The notes beneath the pieces are model-generated. The model saw only the letters and a program-made list of their open reading frames with translations, did no database searches and had not been told where the DNA came from. The position numbers and the translations under genes are program-made. Below, one piece after another: positions 14,341 to 22,137 of a stretch of DNA of 23,511 nucleotides; position 1 is the stretch's first letter, and every line of letters begins with the position of its first letter. The stretch is from an uncultured Collinsella sp. GTDB lineage: Bacteria; Actinomycetota; Coriobacteriia; Coriobacteriales; Coriobacteriaceae. Location of the stretch: contig CABUUE010000003.1 of NCBI GenBank assembly GCA_902494685.1, positions 1-23,511 on the forward strand, in the 5' to 3' direction.

Positions 14341-14892
14341 ATGATTACCGTCATCATCGGCATCGTTGTTGTCATTGTGATTGTCTGCGCCATCGCCGGC
14401 ATCTACAACAACATGGTCACCAAGCGTAACCGCATCGATAACGCCTGGCAGAACATCGATACGCAGCTGCAGCGCCGTAACGACCTGATCCCCAACCTGG
14501 TCGAGACCGTCAAGGGCTACGCCAAGCACGAGCAGGAGACGCTCTCCGCCGTGATCAGCGCGCGTAACACCGCCGTCAAGGCCACCACGCCCGAGGCCAA
14601 GATGGAAGCCGACAACGTGCTGACCGGCGCACTGCGCCAGCTCTTTGCCGTGGCCGAGGCCTATCCCGATCTTAAGGCAAACACCAACTTTACGCAGCTG
14701 CAGGCATCGCTCGAGGATACCGAGAACAAGATTAGCTATGCACGCCAGAGCTACAACGACTGCGTGCTCAGCTACAACAACGCCATTCAGACGTTCCCGG
14801 CTGTCATCTTTGCCGGCATCTTCCAGTTTAAGGAGCGCCAGGGCTTCGAGGCCGCCGAAGCAGCCCGCCAGGCCCCGACCGTCAAGTTCTAG
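14341..14892 (+). CDS. lemA: LemA family membrane protein
   Basis: A 183-residue protein with one N-terminal membrane segment (about residues 3-22, Val/Ile-rich) and a predicted helical-bundle body. The family hallmark is present right after the membrane segment: KRNRIDNAWQNIDTQLQRRN, then DLIPNLVETVKGYAKHE. The length matches the family. LemA proteins are envelope-facing with no settled biochemical function, so the call is a family name, not a role. The start has GGAG five nt upstream of ATG. No TPM/YgcG partner gene follows, which often accompanies lemA; a strong terminator follows directly, so it is monocistronic here. Confidence 0.93.
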   Translation: MITVIIGIVVVIVIVCAIAGIYNNMVTKRNRIDNAWQNIDTQLQRRNDLIPNLVETVKGYAKHEQETLSAVISARNTAVKATTPEAKMEADNVLTGALRQLFAVAEAYPDLKANTNFTQLQASLEDTENKISYARQSYNDCVLSYNNAIQTFPAVIFAGIFQFKERQGFEAAEAARQAPTVKF

Positions 14893-14928
14893 TAGTTTGA
14901 CAGCGTATCCTTAATCGGCCAAATGTAT

Positions 14929-14974
14929 AAACCGCCCCGTCGAATGCATACTTCGACGGGGCGGTTTCCTTTTT
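14929..14974 (+). terminator. Intrinsic terminator after lemA
   Basis: A perfect 16-bp stem AAACCGCCCCGTCGAA (14929-14944) pairs with 14952-14967 around a 7-nt loop, followed by CCTTTTT. It is oriented for lemA and begins 36 bp past its stop. Confidence 0.93.
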
Positions 14975-14998
14975 CGCGAAGGTCCCCCTCTAAGCGCC

Positions 14999-15199
14999 GT
15001 GCATTTTTAGGAGTATTCAACATAACCAAGAGCTTCGGGCGCCACGATAAATGCCAAAGACCGCGAATGTCCCTGCAAATCAAACGCTGTCAGCCCATAA
15101 CCCCGCCCATCATCCGTAGAAAACATCGAGAAATCCCGATTTTTTGCCCGAGGTCGGTATGCAGGGGCCTTCGATTGCAGAATACTCGCAAAAATGCAC
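14999..15199. repeat. ~200-bp non-coding segment bounded by imperfect 20-bp inverted repeats
   Basis: GTGCATTTTTAGGAGTATTC (14999-15018) is inverted at 15180-15199 as GAATACTCGCAAAAATGCAC, 18 of 20 positions matching. The interior has no convincing gene; open frames across it lack Shine-Dalgarno sites and recognisable motifs. It could be a small mobile/dispersed intergenic element or a remnant. Confidence 0.5.
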
Positions 15200-15236
15200 G
15201 TCGCCGCCACCCCCACATGGCGCGAACCAAAACAAA

Positions 15237-15349
15237 AGCGCGGCCTTCCTTTCCGGCGCACTCCGCAGGACGAAAGAACCTCCGCCGCACGAAGTGCGCA
15301 GCGGAGGTTCTTTCATGTCCGAGGTCGCGCCGGAAAGGAAGGCCGCGCT
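15237..15349 (-). terminator. Large nested palindrome downstream of ilvE, probable terminator
   Basis: Outer arms 15237-15259 and 15327-15349 are a perfect 23-bp inverted repeat. Inner arms GAAAGAACCTCCGC (15272-15285) and its complement (15301-15314) are perfect, and CGCAC-GAA-GTGCG (15286-15298) sits at the apex; only the segments between outer and inner arms pair poorly. Read on the minus strand, it starts 22 bp after the ilvE stop and is followed by TTTTGTTTTGG, which suits an intrinsic terminator. It is far larger than a normal terminator, so it may also be a repeat element. Confidence 0.7.
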
Positions 15350-15371
15350 CGGGCCGGACAGCTAAGACAGC

Positions 15372-16424
15372 TTACGCGACGGTGTAAACCCAGTTGTGCT
15401 TGTCCTCGACAGCACCAGACTGGATGCCGGTCAGAGTCTCGCGGAGCTTCTTCATCACGGGACCGATCTCGGTGTAGCCAGCCGGGAAGGTCACGGTCTC
15501 GTCGGCGCCATAGACCTTGTTGTCAATCTCGCCCACCGGGGAGATGACGGCAGCGGTGCCGCACAGGCCGCACTCCACAAAGGTGCCGGCCTTGACCTCG
15601 GCCCACTCGACGGGGCGCTGATCGACGGTCATACCCAGGTCCTGAGCGACCTGAACGAGCGAACGACGGGTGATGGAGGGCAGGATGGAGTCGGTGTGCG
15701 ACTGCGGAACGACGAGCGTGCCATCCTCTTTCACGAACAGGACGTTGGCGCCACCGGTCTCCTCGACATAGGTGCGGGACTCGGAGTCGAGATACAGGTT
15801 CTCGGCATAGCCCTCGCGATGGGCCTCCATCGTGGGCTTGAGGGACATGGCGTAGTTCAGGCCAGCCTTGATGTTGCCGGTGCCGTGCGGTGCGGCACGG
15901 TCATACTCGGAAACGCGCAGCTTGACGGGCTTAAGGCCACCCTTAAAGTACGGACCGACCGGGGTCACGAGAATACGGAACGTGTACTCAGGAGCGGGAG
16001 CCACGCCGATCACGTCACCGGAGCCGATCATAAACGGACGCACGTACAGGGTCGCGCCAGAACCGAAGGGCGGAACCCAGGCGGCGTTGGCAGAGACGAC
16101 CTGCTTGACGGCCTCAACGAACTTATCCTTGGGGAACGGGGGCATCTCGAGGCGCTGCGCAGAGTTGTACATGCGCTCGGCGTTCATGTCGGGACGGAAG
16201 CAGACGATGCTGCCGTCCTCGGCGGTGTAGGCCTTCAGGCCCTCAAAGACCTCCTGACAGTAATGGAAGATGCCGCCGCACTCGGAGACATGCAGGGTGT
16301 GGTCGGTGGTCAGGCCGCCCTCGTCCCACTCGCCATCCTTCCAATGAGCCTCGTAGCTGTAATCGGTCTTCATGTAGCCAAAGCCGAGGCTACCCCAATC
16401 GATATCCTTTTTCTCGACAGTCAT
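15372..16424 (-). CDS. ilvE: Branched-chain amino acid aminotransferase
   Basis: A 350-residue class IV (fold type IV) PLP aminotransferase of the longer IlvE group (TIGR01123-like). It interconverts Leu/Ile/Val and their 2-oxoacids using glutamate/2-oxoglutarate. Visible signatures are GIFHYCQEVFEGLKAY near the N-terminus, LYVRPFMIGS, the PLP lysine in GTGNIKAGLNYA, the ExTGGANVLFV stretch, and GTAAVISPVGEI near the C-terminus. A CGLC pair precedes GTAAV. The start at 16424 has AAGGAG six nt upstream. The frame is open 50 codons further to 16574, but that extension is Arg-rich, not family-like and lies before the good Shine-Dalgarno. The gene appears monocistronic, with its own promoter and a downstream palindrome. 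Confidence 0.95.
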   Translation of the reverse strand: MTVEKKDIDWGSLGFGYMKTDYSYEAHWKDGEWDEGGLTTDHTLHVSECGGIFHYCQEVFEGLKAYTAEDGSIVCFRPDMNAERMYNSAQRLEMPPFPKDKFVEAVKQVVSANAAWVPPFGSGATLYVRPFMIGSGDVIGVAPAPEYTFRILVTPVGPYFKGGLKPVKLRVSEYDRAAPHGTGNIKAGLNYAMSLKPTMEAHREGYAENLYLDSESRTYVEETGGANVLFVKEDGTLVVPQSHTDSILPSITRRSLVQVAQDLGMTVDQRPVEWAEVKAGTFVECGLCGTAAVISPVGEIDNKVYGADETVTFPAGYTEIGPVMKKLRETLTGIQSGAVEDKHNWVYTVA

Positions 16425-16570
16425 ATGTCGCTCCTTACATACACAGTTGCAAACTCGCGAACCCGCACGCAAGGACCGAGGCCGACCGCGTCGCAACGTC
16501 GCACGCCCGGAGCGTAGAGCCGGACGGGACACGCGAACAGCATCAAAGCCGATGGTACGTCGATTCGCAT
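16421..16570 (-). other. Candidate upstream ORF in the ilvE leader
   Basis: An ATG at 16570 opens a 49-codon frame whose TGA overlaps the ilvE ATG (ATGA). It starts about 7 nt after the -10 element, so any transcript would be almost leaderless. It contains 14 Val/Leu/Ile residues, not a dense attenuator run. The ilvE frame is also open through the same stretch, as expected in G+C-rich DNA, so this is only a candidate. Confidence 0.25.
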
Positions 16571-16577
16571 GCACGAG

Positions 16578-16606
16578 ATTGTACTCCCCGTACGCGTCTG
16601 ATAAAA
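16578..16606 (-). promoter_or_regulatory. Promoter of ilvE
   Basis: On the minus strand, -35 TTTTAT (16601-16606) and -10 TACAAT (16578-16583) are separated by 17 bp. Transcription would begin near 16571, giving a ~147-nt leader rich in potential G+C stems before the ilvE start. Confidence 0.6.
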
Positions 16607-16649
16607 CGCTTTTCTTTAACTAAGTAAAGTATTTTCATTTGACCGAAGC

Positions 16650-16683
16650 AAAAAGGCCCGCCACCGTAAGCGGTGACGGGCCT
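16650..16683 (-). terminator. Intrinsic terminator after the DedA gene
   Basis: Arms AGGCCCGCCACCG (16654-16666) and CGGTGACGGGCCT (16671-16683) pair with one wobble/mismatch around a 4-nt loop. On the minus strand the stem is followed by TTTTTG. It lies between the dedA-family stop and the ilvE promoter. Confidence 0.9.
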
Positions 16684-16721
16684 CAACTGTACGGTCTGCG
16701 CGCTGGCTCGAGCTAGGCGTT

Positions 16722-17360
16722 CTATTTACCCAGCTTGGCCTTAACCAGACCGACCACGGTCGGGATGATCGACACGGCAACGATGCCGATAATCAGCAGC
16801 TCAAAGTGCTCCTGCACAAAGGGAATGCCGCCAAAGAAGTAGCCCAGCAGCGTAAAGACCGTCGACCAGGTAATGCCGCCCAGCACGTTAAAGACGACAA
16901 AGTTGCGCCAGTGCATGCCGCCCATGCCAGCGATAAAGGGCACAAAGGTGCGGATAAACGGGAAGAAGCGACCCAGGAAGATGGCCAGGTGACCCCACTT
17001 GTCCAAGAAGTCCTCGGACTTTTTAATGCGCTCGGGCGTCATGGCCTTGACCTTGCCCGAAGCGATGATCTTTTTGCCAAAGAAGTGACCGATCATAAAG
17101 TTGCACTGATCACCCAAGATGGCAGCCGCCCATGCGACGGCCAGCAGGGCCACGATGTTAAAGCCACCGTTGTGGGCAAAGAAGCCCGAAGCAAACAGCA
17201 GTGAATCGCCAGGAAGGAACGGGAAGAACACCACGCCCGTCTCGATAAAGATGATCAGGAACACGCAGCCGTAGGCCATAAGCGGGCCGGCGGCGATCCA
17301 GCTGGCGATCGCGGTGCGCGGATCCTTAAGCAGCTCGGCGATAAAATTGATGAAACCCAT
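16722..17360 (-). CDS. DedA-family integral membrane protein
   Basis: A 212-residue polytopic protein with several hydrophobic segments. DedA/SNARE-associated (VTT) hallmarks are visible: FIETGVVFFPFLPGDSLLFA near residue 40-60 and GRFFPFIRTFVPFIAGMGG near 130-150, including the R-x-x-P-x-x-R re-entrant-loop motif, then a C-terminal membrane helix. Family members act as lipid flippases/scramblases (polyprenyl-phosphate or phospholipid recycling) and in membrane stress resistance; which substrate applies here is not visible. The ATG at 17360 follows GAGAGG by 9 nt; the open frame to 17444 adds an Arg-rich stretch covering the promoter, so it is rejected as coding. The gene is divergent from cysE. 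Confidence 0.92.
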   Translation of the reverse strand: MGFINFIAELLKDPRTAIASWIAAGPLMAYGCVFLIIFIETGVVFFPFLPGDSLLFASGFFAHNGGFNIVALLAVAWAAAILGDQCNFMIGHFFGKKIIASGKVKAMTPERIKKSEDFLDKWGHLAIFLGRFFPFIRTFVPFIAGMGGMHWRNFVVFNVLGGITWSTVFTLLGYFFGGIPFVQEHFELLIIGIVAVSIIPTVVGLVKAKLGK

Positions 17361-17406
17361 GAAGTAAAACCTCTCAGTTGTGGGCGCGGATACGTCCAAG
17401 TTGACC

Positions 17407-17412
17407 AGTATA
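17407..17412 (-). promoter_or_regulatory. -10 element of the DedA-family gene
   Basis: TATACT on the minus strand 47 bp upstream of the start. No good -35 is seen at the normal spacing. Confidence 0.4.
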
Positions 17413-17536
17413 CGGTTGCGGCGCCCCCTCGTGCGCCACCCCACAAAAGCATGACCCCATTACCAGCAAGTTTGCATAACTGACACCTGTCGCGCAAAGC
17501 CGCCAAGATTGTTCTTCCTAATCCCTAGCGAATCGC

Positions 17537-17542
17537 TATACT
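17537..17542 (+). promoter_or_regulatory. -10 element of cysE
   Basis: TATACT at 17537-17542, about 41 bp before the GTG start of cysE. TTCCTA (17515-17520) at 16-bp spacing is a weak -35 candidate. Confidence 0.45.
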
Positions 17543-17583
17543 TTATTGAATCGCATTGTCACGGCACTAAGGGAGGGCGGCCG

Positions 17584-18288
17584 GTGAGCTTTATCAACAC
17601 CATTCGAGAGGACATCAAGACCGTCCAGGCGCAAGACCCCGCTGCGCAAAACGGTCTGGTCATCTTCCTTTCCTACCCCGGCTTGCACGCCAAGTGGAAC
17701 CACGTGCCCGAGCACTGGCTGTGGGAACACGGCCATCGATCGCTTGCCCGTGTGCTCTCGCAAATCACCCGCCACATCACCGGCGTCGAGATTCATCCCG
17801 CCGCGCAGATCGGCAAGCACTTCTTTATCGACCACGCCATGGGCGTCGTTATTGGCGAGACTGCCATCGTGGGCGACAACTGTGTGCTCTACCAGGGCGT
17901 CACGCTCGGCGGCACCGGCAACGAGACCGGCAAGCGCCACCCCACCCTGGGCAACAATGTCACGGTGGGCACGGGCGCCAAGGTGCTTGGCAACATCCAC
18001 ATCGGCAACAACGTCAAAATCGGCGGCAACTCGGTCGTCGTCAAGGACGTGCCCGACAACTGCACCGTCGTGGGCGTGCCCGGGCGCATCATCAAGCGCA
18101 ACGGCTGCCGCGTGTTCGAGGAGAGCTTCGACGCCAAGCAGCATCGCGAGTACATGCCCGACGATGCCGCCGAGCAGAGCGCCCTCAACCGTCAGGGCAT
18201 CACCGAAAACGCCCGTCGCGTCAAGGAACTCGAGCAAGAGGTGGCCGAGCTCAAAGCCCTCGTCGCCAAGCTCGTGGACGAGCGCTAG
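17584..18288 (+). CDS. cysE: Serine O-acetyltransferase
   Basis: A 234-residue left-handed parallel beta-helix acetyltransferase making O-acetylserine from serine and acetyl-CoA, the first committed step of cysteine synthesis. Seen: an N-terminal helical part (FINTIREDIKTVQAQDPAA), the active-site region GKHFFIDHAMGVVIGET with the conserved Asp-His pair, GVTLGGTG, KRHPTLG, then hexapeptide repeats ending in GVPGRIIKR. It lacks the long N-terminal extension of E. coli CysE and fits the short EpsC-like form. The C-terminal ~27 residues (RVKELEQEVAELKALVAKL) form a leucine-zipper-like coiled coil and end in DER, not the terminal Ile that docks into CysK in enterobacteria. The GTG start at 17584 follows GGGAGG by 7 nt; a TTG 25 codons upstream has no such support. 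Confidence 0.93.
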   Translation: MSFINTIREDIKTVQAQDPAAQNGLVIFLSYPGLHAKWNHVPEHWLWEHGHRSLARVLSQITRHITGVEIHPAAQIGKHFFIDHAMGVVIGETAIVGDNCVLYQGVTLGGTGNETGKRHPTLGNNVTVGTGAKVLGNIHIGNNVKIGGNSVVVKDVPDNCTVVGVPGRIIKRNGCRVFEESFDAKQHREYMPDDAAEQSALNRQGITENARRVKELEQEVAELKALVAKLVDER

Positions 18289-18325
18289 AAGCGGACGGCC
18301 ACCGACATCATTGACGCCATCACAA

Positions 18326-18366
18326 AAGGCGCGCCAGGGAATCCGCCCCCGGCGCGCCTTCTTTTC
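18326..18366. terminator. Bidirectional intrinsic terminator between cysE and the ABC operon
   Basis: AAGGCGCGCC (18326-18335) pairs with GGCGCGCCTT (18351-18360). CTTTTC follows on the plus strand for cysE, and TTTTG follows on the minus strand for the converging ABC exporter operon. Confidence 0.88.
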
Positions 18367-18369
18367 GAT

Positions 18370-18397
18370 GTGACATGCGGGGCTGCCCCTTTGTCAC
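18370..18397 (-). terminator. Second hairpin immediately after the ABC exporter stop
   Basis: GTGACA (18370-18375) pairs with TGTCAC (18392-18397), with GGGG/CCCC inside around CTG. It touches the stop codon of the exporter gene. It has no T-tract of its own and probably protects the mRNA 3' end or works with the adjacent terminator. Confidence 0.5.
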
Positions 18398-18398
18398 C

Positions 18399-20399
18399 TT
18401 ATGCGAACTGGCTTAGGTAGAGGTCGGCATAAGCGCCCTCGGCAGCCAGCAGTTCCTTGTGCGTACCCTGCTCGATGATATTGCCGTGATCCATGACCAG
18501 GATGAGGTCGGCATCGACGATCGTCGACAGACGATGCGCGATCACAAAGCTCGTGCGCCCGCGCATGAGCGCATCCATGGCACGGCCGATGGCGAGCTCG
18601 GTGCGCGTGTCCACGCTCGACGTCGCCTCGTCCAGGATGAGGATCGCCGGGTTGTTGAGCAGCACGCGCGCGATGGTCAGCAGCTGACGTTGGCCCTGGC
18701 TGATGCTCTCGGCATCGTTAGCCACACGCGTGTCGTAGCCCTGCGGCATAGTGCGCACAAAGAAGTCGACCTGAGCGGCACGTGCGGCCGCGACAATCTC
18801 CTCGCGCGTCGCCTCGGGACAGCCATAGGCGATGTTCTCGGCAATGGTGCCATCGAACAGCCAGGCGTCCTGCAACACCATGCCAAACTGCTGGCGCAGC
18901 TCGCCGCGATCCATGCGGCTCGTGTCCACACCGTCGAGGGTAATGCGGCCACCGTCGATCTCGTAGAAGCGCATGAGCAGATTGATGAGCGTGGTCTTAC
19001 CCGCACCCGTGGTTCCCACCACTGCGATCTTCTGACCCGGCTCGGCGGTAAACGACACGTCGCGCATAAGCGGCTTGTCGGGCGAATATCCAAAGCGCAC
19101 GTGCTCAAAAGCGACACGGCCCTCCACCTTGCCCGGCAGCTTGGCGGCGGCCGCCGGCAACGGATCGGCTTCCATCTCGGACTCGTCGAGCAGGTCGAAC
19201 ACGCGCTCGGCGCTCGCCAGCGCGCTCTGCAGCGAGTTAAAGGTAAACGACAGCTGCGTCATGGGCTCGGACGCCTCATAGATAAACTGGAAGAACGCCT
19301 GGAACACGCCGACGGTCATATGCCCGGCAACCAACATGCTGCAGCCCACCAGCGCAATCACGATCTGCGCCAAGCGGCCGATAAAGCGCACCGCGGGACC
19401 GACGGCGTTAATCATAAAGTCGGCCTTGGTGCTCACGCGCGCCAGCTCCCTCGAAGCCTCGTGCACCTCGGCAGAGCTCTGGCGCTCGCGGTTAAACGCG
19501 CGGATTACCAGACGGCCCGAGTAGCCTTCCTCGACCGCGCTCGTAATCTTGGACACCCACTCCTGGCGCTCGCCCGTCACATCGTGCGTGCGGCGCGAAA
19601 CGACCTTCGTCACCAGCAGCGAAAGCGCCGTAAAGAACAAAAAGACAAGCGTGAGCGGCACGCTAAACACGAACATCACGCTCACGGCGCCCACCACGGT
19701 ACCGATCGACACCAGAAGCTGCAGCAAGCCGCGCTGCATGCTCTCGGACATCTTGTCCAAGTCGTTGGTCGCACGGCTGACGACCTCGCCGGGACGATGC
19801 GCATCAAAGTAGGCAAGCGGCAGACGGTTGAGCTTTTGTGCGATGCGGTTGCGTAGGCGCGGGTTGAGGCGCTCGGCAACGCTCGACATCAAAAAGCTCT
19901 GGAGTGCGTAGAACGAGGCGGCGGCGGTCCAGATCATAAAGTAGATGAAGATGGTCCTGCCGCAGTTCTCCCAGGTAATGCTGAAGGTAGCGTTGTTGGC
20001 AAACGCCAGCTTCATGTGCCCCCACAGCTTATCGATCACGCGGGCGCTGTAAGCCGGCGCCGCAGTGTTAAAGATGACATAGAACACGATGCTCGCGAAC
20101 ACGATATAGAAGCGCCAATGGTCGCCGGCGGCCTCGCTCCACAGGCGACGCACCGTCGCCCAGGTGTCGCGGGGCGTCTCGTCCTCGTCCTCATCGTCAA
20201 CATCGCGCATGCGCTCCGCCTCGGCGCGGGCGCGCTCGTCCTCGGCGCGCTCGTTTTCCTCGTAGAGTGCCTGGCGGCGAGCCTCGCGCTCCGCCGCCTT
20301 GGCGGCTTCGTCCAGGCCGGGCGTGGCGCCCGTCCCCTCAACTGTCTCTGCAACCGCAGCGTCATCGGCGATGCCCCGCTTCTTGAGCTCCTCGGTCAT
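18399..20399 (-). CDS. ABC exporter half-transporter, catalytic-site subunit with degenerate signature
   Basis: A 666-residue type IV ABC half-transporter. Residues 1-~95 are an unusual, highly charged Glu/Ala/Arg-rich cytoplasmic extension. Six membrane helices follow (~100-400), including the E-x-x-x-G intracellular loop (SAVEEGYSGRLVIRAFNRE). The nucleotide-binding domain has Walker A VGTTGAGKTTL (~466), Q-loop QFGMVLQD, signature ISQGQ (~565; degenerate, consensus LSGGQ), Walker B ILILDEATSSVD (~588, catalytic Glu present) and switch His in IAHRLST (~621). It pairs with the next gene upstream, which carries the complementary defects, so the pair is a heterodimeric exporter of drugs, lipids or peptides; substrate unknown. 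The ATG at 20399 is 8 nt after GGGAGG and 1 nt after the preceding stop; an in-frame GTG at 20408 overlaps that stop. Last gene of the operon. Confidence 0.94.
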   Translation of the reverse strand: MTEELKKRGIADDAAVAETVEGTGATPGLDEAAKAAEREARRQALYEENERAEDERARAEAERMRDVDDEDEDETPRDTWATVRRLWSEAAGDHWRFYIVFASIVFYVIFNTAAPAYSARVIDKLWGHMKLAFANNATFSITWENCGRTIFIYFMIWTAAASFYALQSFLMSSVAERLNPRLRNRIAQKLNRLPLAYFDAHRPGEVVSRATNDLDKMSESMQRGLLQLLVSIGTVVGAVSVMFVFSVPLTLVFLFFTALSLLVTKVVSRRTHDVTGERQEWVSKITSAVEEGYSGRLVIRAFNRERQSSAEVHEASRELARVSTKADFMINAVGPAVRFIGRLAQIVIALVGCSMLVAGHMTVGVFQAFFQFIYEASEPMTQLSFTFNSLQSALASAERVFDLLDESEMEADPLPAAAAKLPGKVEGRVAFEHVRFGYSPDKPLMRDVSFTAEPGQKIAVVGTTGAGKTTLINLLMRFYEIDGGRITLDGVDTSRMDRGELRQQFGMVLQDAWLFDGTIAENIAYGCPEATREEIVAAARAAQVDFFVRTMPQGYDTRVANDAESISQGQRQLLTIARVLLNNPAILILDEATSSVDTRTELAIGRAMDALMRGRTSFVIAHRLSTIVDADLILVMDHGNIIEQGTHKELLAAEGAYADLYLSQFA

Positions 20400-20400
20400 A

Positions 20401-22137
20401 CTACTCACCTCCCTTCATCTGCGATTCCGCGATGGCGCGGTACACCTCGCAGGTTTCCATAAGCTCGCCATGCGTGCCCAAGCCCACAACCTCGCCGTCC
20501 TTGAGCACGACGATCTGGTCGGCGTGCAAAATAGTCGAGATACGTTGCGCGATGATGAGCACCGCGGCATCGCGCGTCTCGTCCTGCAGCGCATGGCGCA
20601 GGGCGGCATCGGTCTTAAAGTCCAGGGCCGAAAAACTGTCATCGAAGATATATAGATCGGCATGCTTCATGAGTGCGCGGGCGATCGCCAGGCGCTGGCG
20701 CTGACCGCCCGAGAAGTTCGTGCCGCCCTGGGATACCGGAGTATCGAGCCCCTGGGGCTGATCGAGCACAAAGGTGCTCTGGGCAACCTCCAGCGCATGG
20801 AGCATGTCAGCCTCGGTCGCGCCCTCGTTGCCAAAGCGCAGGTTGCTCGCCACCGTACCCGAGAACAGCCACGCCTTCTGCGGCACGTAAGCGATATGCC
20901 CGCGAATCTCACCTTGCGAAAGGTCGCGCAGATCGATGCCATTCAGGCGAATGGCGCCCTTCGTGGCATCGTGGAAGCGAAGCAAGAGCTTGGCCACCGT
21001 TGACTTGCCCGAGCCCGTTGAGCCCACAATCGCCGTGGTCTGGCCACGGCGACAGGCAAAGCTCAGGTCGCACAGGGTGTCCTCGTCGGCATCGTCAAAA
21101 CGGAACGACATATGGTCGAACACGGCAACCGCGTCGGCACCATCTGCGGACTCAGGCGCCCCGTCGCCCAGCGTTGCCTTGCCGTCCACGATGCTCGGCT
21201 CGATTTCGAGCACCTGTTGCGCGCGGTTGAGGCACGCCGCGGCGCGCGGAAGCGTCAGAATCACCATCTGCGCCATCATCACAAAGAACAGGATCAAGAT
21301 CGCGTACTCCAGCACGGCCGAGATGCTGCCGATTTGCATGGCGTGGACGCCCACGCGGTTGCCGCCCACCCACAGCACCGCCACCTCGGCGATGTTCATC
21401 AAAAAGAAGCTGGAGCTGTCGAGACCCACAAACAGGTGGTTGACCTTGATGGCGTTGGCCGCGTAATCGCTAAACACCTCGTCCAGGCGCCGCTCCTCGT
21501 GGCGCTCCTTGTTAAATGCGCGGATGACGCGCACGCCCACGATGTTCTCGCGCAGCACCACGTTCATGCGGTCGATAAAGCTCTGCAGGCGCATAAAGAT
21601 CGGCGCGGCGTTAGCCACCGTAAAGACCGCCGCCACCAGCACGATCGCAACCACCACGCCCAGCAGCGTGCCCATGGCGGGATCGATAAACCAGGCAAAA
21701 ATGATGCCTGCCACGGCCAAGAACGGCACCGGCAGCACCAACTGAATCGTCTGAAGGACAGCTTGCTGAATCACGTTGATGTCGTTGAGTGAGCGCGTGA
21801 TCATCGAACCCGTGCCAAAGCGCTCAAAGTCGCTGGCGGACAGCTCGAGCGACTTGTCGTACACGGCATTGCGGATATCGCAGGCCACGTTGGCGGCCAG
21901 GCGCGCCGAAAGATAGCAGCCCAGCACCGTGCCGCCGCTGGCCATGCCGGTCGCGATAAGCATGTACAGGCCGTTGCGTACAATATAGTCGATATCGCCC
22001 GTGGTAATACCGGTGTTGACCATGTTCGCCAGCATCGTGGGAACCAACAGCGTACCGACGTTATCTATCAGCACCGCAAACAGCGTCACCGCAATCAGAC
22101 CGCGGTACGGCCTCATAAACCTCATTAAGAGTCGCAT
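20401..22137 (-). CDS. ABC exporter half-transporter, subunit with degenerate ATP site
   Basis: A 578-residue half-transporter with six membrane helices from residue ~15 (MRFMRPYRGLIAVTLFAVLI) and a coupling loop with VLRENIVGVRVIRAFNKE. Nucleotide-binding motifs are Walker A VGSTGSGKSTVAK (~376), signature FSGGQRQRLAIARAL (~475, canonical), Walker B LYIFDDSFSALD (~498) with Asp in place of the catalytic Glu, and switch loop IAQRIST (~529) with Gln in place of His. This is the degenerate-site pattern of TM287/TM288- and LmrCD-type heterodimers: this subunit's Walker motifs form the inactive site with its partner's altered signature. The start at 22137 has AGGGG 5 nt upstream and overlaps the marR-type stop by 13 nt, so translation is coupled to the regulator. 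Confidence 0.94.
   Translation of the reverse strand: MRLLMRFMRPYRGLIAVTLFAVLIDNVGTLLVPTMLANMVNTGITTGDIDYIVRNGLYMLIATGMASGGTVLGCYLSARLAANVACDIRNAVYDKSLELSASDFERFGTGSMITRSLNDINVIQQAVLQTIQLVLPVPFLAVAGIIFAWFIDPAMGTLLGVVVAIVLVAAVFTVANAAPIFMRLQSFIDRMNVVLRENIVGVRVIRAFNKERHEERRLDEVFSDYAANAIKVNHLFVGLDSSSFFLMNIAEVAVLWVGGNRVGVHAMQIGSISAVLEYAILILFFVMMAQMVILTLPRAAACLNRAQQVLEIEPSIVDGKATLGDGAPESADGADAVAVFDHMSFRFDDADEDTLCDLSFACRRGQTTAIVGSTGSGKSTVAKLLLRFHDATKGAIRLNGIDLRDLSQGEIRGHIAYVPQKAWLFSGTVASNLRFGNEGATEADMLHALEVAQSTFVLDQPQGLDTPVSQGGTNFSGGQRQRLAIARALMKHADLYIFDDSFSALDFKTDAALRHALQDETRDAAVLIIAQRISTILHADQIVVLKDGEVVGLGTHGELMETCEVYRAIAESQMKGGE

Noticed and set aside
15007..15316. Small open frames (66-84 codons) across the non-coding inverted-repeat region
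   Set aside because: They run through the palindrome arms, overlap each other in several frames and lack ribosome sites; they are better explained by the repeat structures.
15396..16517. A 373-codon plus-strand open frame
   Set aside because: Antisense to ilvE, whose catalytic motifs are clear on the minus strand.
18459..19856. A 465-codon plus-strand open frame
   Set aside because: Antisense to the ABC exporter subunit, which has complete nucleotide-binding motifs on the minus strand.
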